Shown here piece by piece: positions 60,331-64,000 of a stretch of DNA of 64,000 nucleotides. Both the position numbers and the translations under genes were made by a program. The notes beneath the pieces were generated by a model. That model was not told the DNA's origin. It searched no databases and saw nothing but the letters and a program-made list of their open reading frames with translations. This stretch comes from Nitrospira sp. (GTDB taxonomy: Bacteria > Nitrospirota > Nitrospiria > Nitrospirales > Nitrospiraceae). Position 1 is the first letter of the stretch; each line of letters starts with the position of its first letter. The DNA is taken from the NCBI GenBank assembly GCA_020697375.1, contig JAJFBJ010000006.1, positions 1-64,000 of the forward strand, given 5' to 3'.

Positions 60331-61650
60331 CTAGGTGACCGGGTCCTGAGTGGGACGGCCAACCGAGACGTGGCGGAATCCGAAGCTGACGACGCGGTCC
60401 GTATCATAAATATTGCGCAGGTCGAGCAGCAGAGGCTGACGCATGGATTTTTTCAGCCGTTCGAAGTCGAGATTCCTGAACTGATTCCACTCAGTCATGA
60501 TGATCAATCCATCGGCGCCTTCAGCCACGTCATAGGTGTCGTGGCAAGGCACGATGCCGGGCAATAGCTTGACGGATTCCTCCATCGACGCCGGGTCATA
60601 GGCGCGAATGGCGGCTCCTTCCTTCATCAGTTCGCTCAAGATCGTCAGGGACGGCGCTTCGCGCATGTCATTGGTATTTGGTTTGAAGGACAGACCCAAC
60701 ACGCCCAGGACCTTTCCCTTCACTCCGTCGCAGGCTTCCCGTATCTTGGCGATCATGCGCAGGTGTTGCTCGTAATTCACCTTGGCGGCCGCGCCTGCGA
60801 TTTGAAACGGATAGCCCGCGCGCTCGCCGGTCTGGACCAATGCCGCCAAGTCTTTCGGGAAGCAGGAGCCGCCGAACCCCGGCCCCGCATGCAGAAACTT
60901 CATTCCGATACGGTTATCGAGTCCCATTCCTTTGGATACCATTTGCACGTCGGCCCCGACTTTTTCGCAAACAGTGGCGATCTCATTGATGAAGGAGATT
61001 TTCACGGCGAGGAATGCATTGGAGGCGTACTTGATCATTTCAGCCGTCGGAATGTCGGTGACCACGACCGGCGTTTCCAGCAGATACAGCGGGCGATAGA
61101 GATCTTTCATGATCGCGACGGCCTGCTCGCTGTCGGCGCCGATCACCACGCGATTCGGCCGCATGAAATCTTCGATTGCGGACCCTTCCCGAAGGAATTC
61201 CGGATTCGACACGATGTCGAAACGGAAACGGCCGGTTTGGTTGGCCTTGATCACCTCGCGCAATTTTTCGCCTGTGCCGACCGGGACCGTGGACTTCGTC
61301 ACGATGACTTTATAGCCGGTCATGTTCTTGGCGATGCCTCGTCCGACTTCTTCTACATAGGACAGGTCGGCTGATCCGTCCGATTTCGGAGGGGTTCCTA
61401 CGGCGATGAAGATGGCCAGCGCTTTGTCCACGGATTTCGCGATGTCGGTGGTGAAATGGAGGCGGTCTTCTTTAATGCCCTTGGCGACGAGCTCAGTGAT
61501 GCCTGGTTCAAAGAAAGGTACTTCACCCTTTTCGAGTTTCCCAATGCGGCGCGTATCCGTGTCCATGCAGGTCACATTCACGCCGAATTCCGCGAAGCAG
61601 GCACCTGTGACCAAACCGACATAGCCTGTACCAATTACGCTGATATGCAT
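60331..61650 (-). CDS. ugd: UDP-glucose 6-dehydrogenase
   Basis: A 439-residue enzyme starting ISVIGTGYVGLVTGACFAEF, the NAD-binding Rossmann loop. The catalytic Cys is in GFGGSCFPKDLAAL; FLREGSAIEDFMRPNRVVIG and SFKPNTNDMREAPS are diagnostic. It oxidises UDP-glucose to UDP-glucuronate with two NAD+, for surface polysaccharide. The product would be the substrate of the epimerase encoded at 31454. It is convergent with the HEAT cluster (20 bases between stops) and divergent from the CBS gene. Confidence 0.95.
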   Translation of the reverse strand: MHISVIGTGYVGLVTGACFAEFGVNVTCMDTDTRRIGKLEKGEVPFFEPGITELVAKGIKEDRLHFTTDIAKSVDKALAIFIAVGTPPKSDGSADLSYVEEVGRGIAKNMTGYKVIVTKSTVPVGTGEKLREVIKANQTGRFRFDIVSNPEFLREGSAIEDFMRPNRVVIGADSEQAVAIMKDLYRPLYLLETPVVVTDIPTAEMIKYASNAFLAVKISFINEIATVCEKVGADVQMVSKGMGLDNRIGMKFLHAGPGFGGSCFPKDLAALVQTGERAGYPFQIAGAAAKVNYEQHLRMIAKIREACDGVKGKVLGVLGLSFKPNTNDMREAPSLTILSELMKEGAAIRAYDPASMEESVKLLPGIVPCHDTYDVAEGADGLIIMTEWNQFRNLDFERLKKSMRQPLLLDLRNIYDTDRVVSFGFRHVSVGRPTQDPVT

Positions 61651-61774
61651 GGACCCTCTCCTCCTGAAGTAAGCTATGGGATGTTCTGTGATTGTTCGTC
61701 AGGTCGCCAGTATAGCAATGCAGGTCAGCGCGGGCAATCAAATCGCGCGTTTGACGGGGGTCCTTACGGGAAAA

Positions 61775-61803
61775 TTGCAGATTGCGATGCACTTCGGTAG
61801 AAT
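61775..61803 (+). promoter_or_regulatory. Putative promoter of the CBS-domain gene
   Basis: TTGCAG (61775-61780), 17 bases, TAGAAT (61798-61803), 27 bases before the start codon. Confidence 0.45.
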
Positions 61804-61830
61804 TTCGCCTCTTCACACGAGAAGCTGGAC

Positions 61831-62241
61831 ATGGCAGTTTCAGGCGGGCCCATCCAACGGCCGTTAGCGATGATGATGCGTCCCATCACCAGGACGGTGC
61901 ATCCCGATGACACCTTGTTGGCGGTCGCGCGGCAACTGCGCGATGCCCGAGTCGGGGCGCTGCTCGTCGCTGAACGCGGCGATTATGTGGGAATCGTCAG
62001 TGAAGCGGATCTCGTCCGAAAGGCCATGGCCAGCGGGGTAGCCGCCGATCAAGTCCTGGTTCGAGCGGTGATGAGTGCGCCGGTGATGACCATCGATATC
62101 GCCCAATCGGCCCATGAGGCAAGCGATGTAATGGCTGAGCGAGGGATCCGGCATCTCGTCATTACCGAAGACAGCCGTATGGTCGGCATGATTTCAGTGC
62201 GTGATTTGCTTCGCTACTTTAAGAATTGGGGAACGTTATAA
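61831..62241 (+). CDS. Two-CBS-domain protein
   Basis: A 136-residue protein consisting of one CBS pair. The first CBS runs about 15-70 (TVHPDDTLLAVARQLRDARVGALLVAE) and the second about 80-132 (VMSAPVMTIDIAQSAHEASDVMAERGIRHLVITED). Tandem CBS domains bind adenine nucleotides such as AMP, ATP or S-adenosylmethionine and act as regulatory modules. As a stand-alone protein it probably regulates a partner I cannot name. The spermidine-synthase-like gene begins 63 bases downstream. Confidence 0.9.
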   Translation: MAVSGGPIQRPLAMMMRPITRTVHPDDTLLAVARQLRDARVGALLVAERGDYVGIVSEADLVRKAMASGVAADQVLVRAVMSAPVMTIDIAQSAHEASDVMAERGIRHLVITEDSRMVGMISVRDLLRYFKNWGTL

Positions 62242-62304
62242 ATTGACCTGCCCTCAACCGGTACCCTGCCCTTTGTTTTTACCATCTTCGGCGGTTGCTT
62301 CTCA

Positions 62305-63879
62305 ATGATGGGACAGGGACCTTCTTCCCATCCCATCCCTCGGCTGTTTTTGCTCGCCACGGCGCTCATGACCGGCGCGATTGTCATGGCCTTGGAAATT
62401 TTGGGAAGCCGTTTGCTCGCGCCGATTTTTGGAAACTCATTATTCGTATGGGGCGCGTTGATCGGGGTCATCCTGGCTGCCATGAGTTCAGGCTATGCGT
62501 TCGGCGGATGGGCTTCTGATCGGTATCGTGTTGCTGCGGTTCTTGCGTGGCTTTTACTGGGATCGGGAGCCTGGACGCTGTTGATGGCATGGATGGGGCA
62601 GGTCACGATTCTTCAGGTCGCCAGAGCCGTGGAAGACCCTCGCTGGGGGCCCAGTCTTGCCGCTTGTGTGCTGCTGGCGCCTCCTGCCTTCGGGCTGAGC
62701 GGTGTCCTGCCGGCGCTGCTTCGGTTAGCCGTCGTGGACATGGGTTATCTTGGGCGACACACCGGCAGCATGATCGCCTTGTCCACGGTCGGCAGTTTAG
62801 CCGGAACCTGGGGTACGGCATTTTTTCTCCTTTCCTGGCTGGGGACCCAGGCGCTGGTCGCATCCCTGGGAGTGATCCAGCTCCTGCTCGGACTCCTGTG
62901 GCTGCAGCGGGGGAGTGCAAGGACGACGAAGCTCGCCGGTCTGATCTTGGCCGGTCTGCTTATGCTGGGTTGGCAATTGTTCGGACAAGCGCCTCCCGTT
63001 GCCGGGATCGTCCATCAAGAGGATAGCCCTTACCAGCAAGTTCGTGTTCGCGACGACGATCTGTTCCGCTATCTGGTGCTCGATCGAACCTGGCACGCGG
63101 TCATGTGGCGGGCGGATCCTGTAATGCTGTTCCTTCCCTACAGCCAGCTCATGGTCGCGGCGGTGGCACTCGCGCCGGAGCCGAAGCGAGGGCTCATTCT
63201 AGGGCATGGTGGCGGGTCGCTCGCGAAGTGGCTGGCGGTGGTTTGGCCGCAACTGGAGTTGGATGTCGTTGAGTTCGATCCTGTCGTCGTTCAGATGGCC
63301 GAGCGATATTTCGATTATCGGGCTCCCGCCAATCATCATGTGTTCGTCAAGGATGCCCGGGTCTTTTTACGAGATACGAACGTGACTTATGACATCATCT
63401 GGGTCGATGCATTTGCCAGGCACCTCATTCCTTTCCATCTGACCACGGTCGAGTTTTTTTCAGAGCTCAAAAGCCGGTTGAATGCGGACGGAGTCATGGC
63501 CCTCAATCTCGCTTCCTCGGGGGAAGGCGGGGATCTACAGCGCGCTAGCGCGGTCCTGCAGACATTGAAAACCGCCTTCCCAACTATCGAATCCTTCGGA
63601 GTCAAGGGTCCTTGGCGCGCACATCACACCACCGCTGAGAATCTAATTTTTTTCGGTGGAGGTCCGATCGACCGGATGCCATACGATGAACTGGTGACGC
63701 GGATTCACTCGCAAGTCGAAGCAGGACGGCTTCCACCGGAAGCCACATCGTTGCTATCGACAAGACGGATCAAGTTCGGACTGCCAGGCCTGATCTTGAC
63801 GGATGACTATACGCCCTATGATCTACTTGTCGGGTCGCATGACCGAGAATTCCCGCCGGACGGGAAAATAGTTCCGTAA
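62305..63879 (+). CDS. Membrane-fused spermidine-synthase-like protein
   Basis: A 524-residue protein. Residues about 10-225 hold six to seven membrane helices (MTGAIVMALEILGSRLLAPI is the usual first one). Residues about 235-510 are a spermidine-synthase-like Rossmann domain with GLILGHGGGSLAKWL, LDVVEFDPVVVQMAERYFDY and DIIWVDAF. The aminopropyl-donor site is recognisable, but the catalytic Asp-rich loop differs from classical SpeE. Such fused proteins are common; their substrate is mostly unknown. Confidence 0.88.
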   Translation: MMGQGPSSHPIPRLFLLATALMTGAIVMALEILGSRLLAPIFGNSLFVWGALIGVILAAMSSGYAFGGWASDRYRVAAVLAWLLLGSGAWTLLMAWMGQVTILQVARAVEDPRWGPSLAACVLLAPPAFGLSGVLPALLRLAVVDMGYLGRHTGSMIALSTVGSLAGTWGTAFFLLSWLGTQALVASLGVIQLLLGLLWLQRGSARTTKLAGLILAGLLMLGWQLFGQAPPVAGIVHQEDSPYQQVRVRDDDLFRYLVLDRTWHAVMWRADPVMLFLPYSQLMVAAVALAPEPKRGLILGHGGGSLAKWLAVVWPQLELDVVEFDPVVVQMAERYFDYRAPANHHVFVKDARVFLRDTNVTYDIIWVDAFARHLIPFHLTTVEFFSELKSRLNADGVMALNLASSGEGGDLQRASAVLQTLKTAFPTIESFGVKGPWRAHHTTAENLIFFGGGPIDRMPYDELVTRIHSQVEAGRLPPEATSLLSTRRIKFGLPGLILTDDYTPYDLLVGSHDREFPPDGKIVP

Positions 63880-64000
63880 GGAATTGAAAGGAAAGCCAAA
63901 GCTGGATCTGATGGTATGAAATGTCCAACCTACAAGGGGAAACAGTTCCATCGAAAGCCCAAGAACTTTCTTGCTTCCTTTTTCGTCCCTATGCTATAAG
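63880..64000. other. End of window, possible promoter at the edge
   Basis: A 121-base tail. TTGCTT (63971-63976), 18 bases, TATAAG (63995-64000) could be a plus-strand promoter for a gene beyond the window. No other feature is seen. Confidence 0.3.

Overview
The window looks like chromosome of a free-living, diderm (Gram-negative type) bacterium of roughly 58-60 % GC. Lipoproteins with lipoboxes, outer-membrane barrels ending in Phe, MlaA, AsmA and TonB-like proteins show an outer membrane. The mix of genes (Kbl/Tdh, DsrE2-TusA, several HEAT-repeat proteins, SUMF1-fold proteins, DUF3015, TRL-like, spermidine-synthase-like membrane proteins) best fits the Nitrospirota, probably Nitrospira or a close relative. 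This is inference from gene content: the window holds no rRNA, tRNA or nitrite oxidoreductase gene. There is no prophage, complete insertion sequence or CRISPR array.

Layout. 1-6.4 kb: a giant TPR protein with a long disordered linker, then an ECF sigma factor-DUF3619-DUF3106 operon containing a small CTAG-flanked palindromic element. 6.6-14.6 kb: AsmA-like protein, BON lipoprotein, Tat-exported amidohydrolase, AIM24 protein, M48 protease and an MJ0936-type phosphodiesterase. 14.7-21 kb: envelope genes (DUF3015, DUF4105, BamE-like and TRL-like lipoproteins, outer-membrane barrel, serine hydrolase, MlaA). 21-29 kb: threonine degradation (kbl, tdh), TonB-like protein, YceI, and two convergent SUMF1-fold genes around hemD and a four-helix-bundle gene. 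29-35 kb: VOC protein, an MBL hydrolase with an unusual N-terminal domain, and an exopolysaccharide-type group (UDP-sugar epimerase, deacetylase, glycosyltransferase) beside a small secreted protein with a good sigma-54 promoter. 35-43.8 kb: CPA2 antiporter, Rieske oxygenase, DsrE2-TusA sulfur relay, FTCD, rpsU, nth, and a second DsrE protein. 43.9-50 kb: polA, a minigluzincin-type protein, a lower-GC nuclease-like orphan and a GT39 glycosyltransferase. 50-53.3 kb: a hydrolase-fold protein without its serine and two LPP20/FlgT-like secreted proteins. 53.4-60.3 kb: seven colinear genes, a degenerate alkaline-phosphatase-fold protein, a small secreted protein and five HEAT-repeat proteins. 60.3-64 kb: ugd, a CBS protein and a membrane-fused spermidine-synthase-like protein.

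The most unusual signals are the HEAT-repeat cluster headed by an apparent pseudo-phosphatase; a dispersed family of palindromic intergenic elements that begin CAGGATG exactly after stop codons and often sit at CTAG/TTAG; a repeated PMPWEQ-type short motif in the giant TPR protein; and several enzyme-fold proteins that have lost their catalytic residues. I could not run similarity searches, so family names rest on motifs I recognise and all functional links are inferences.
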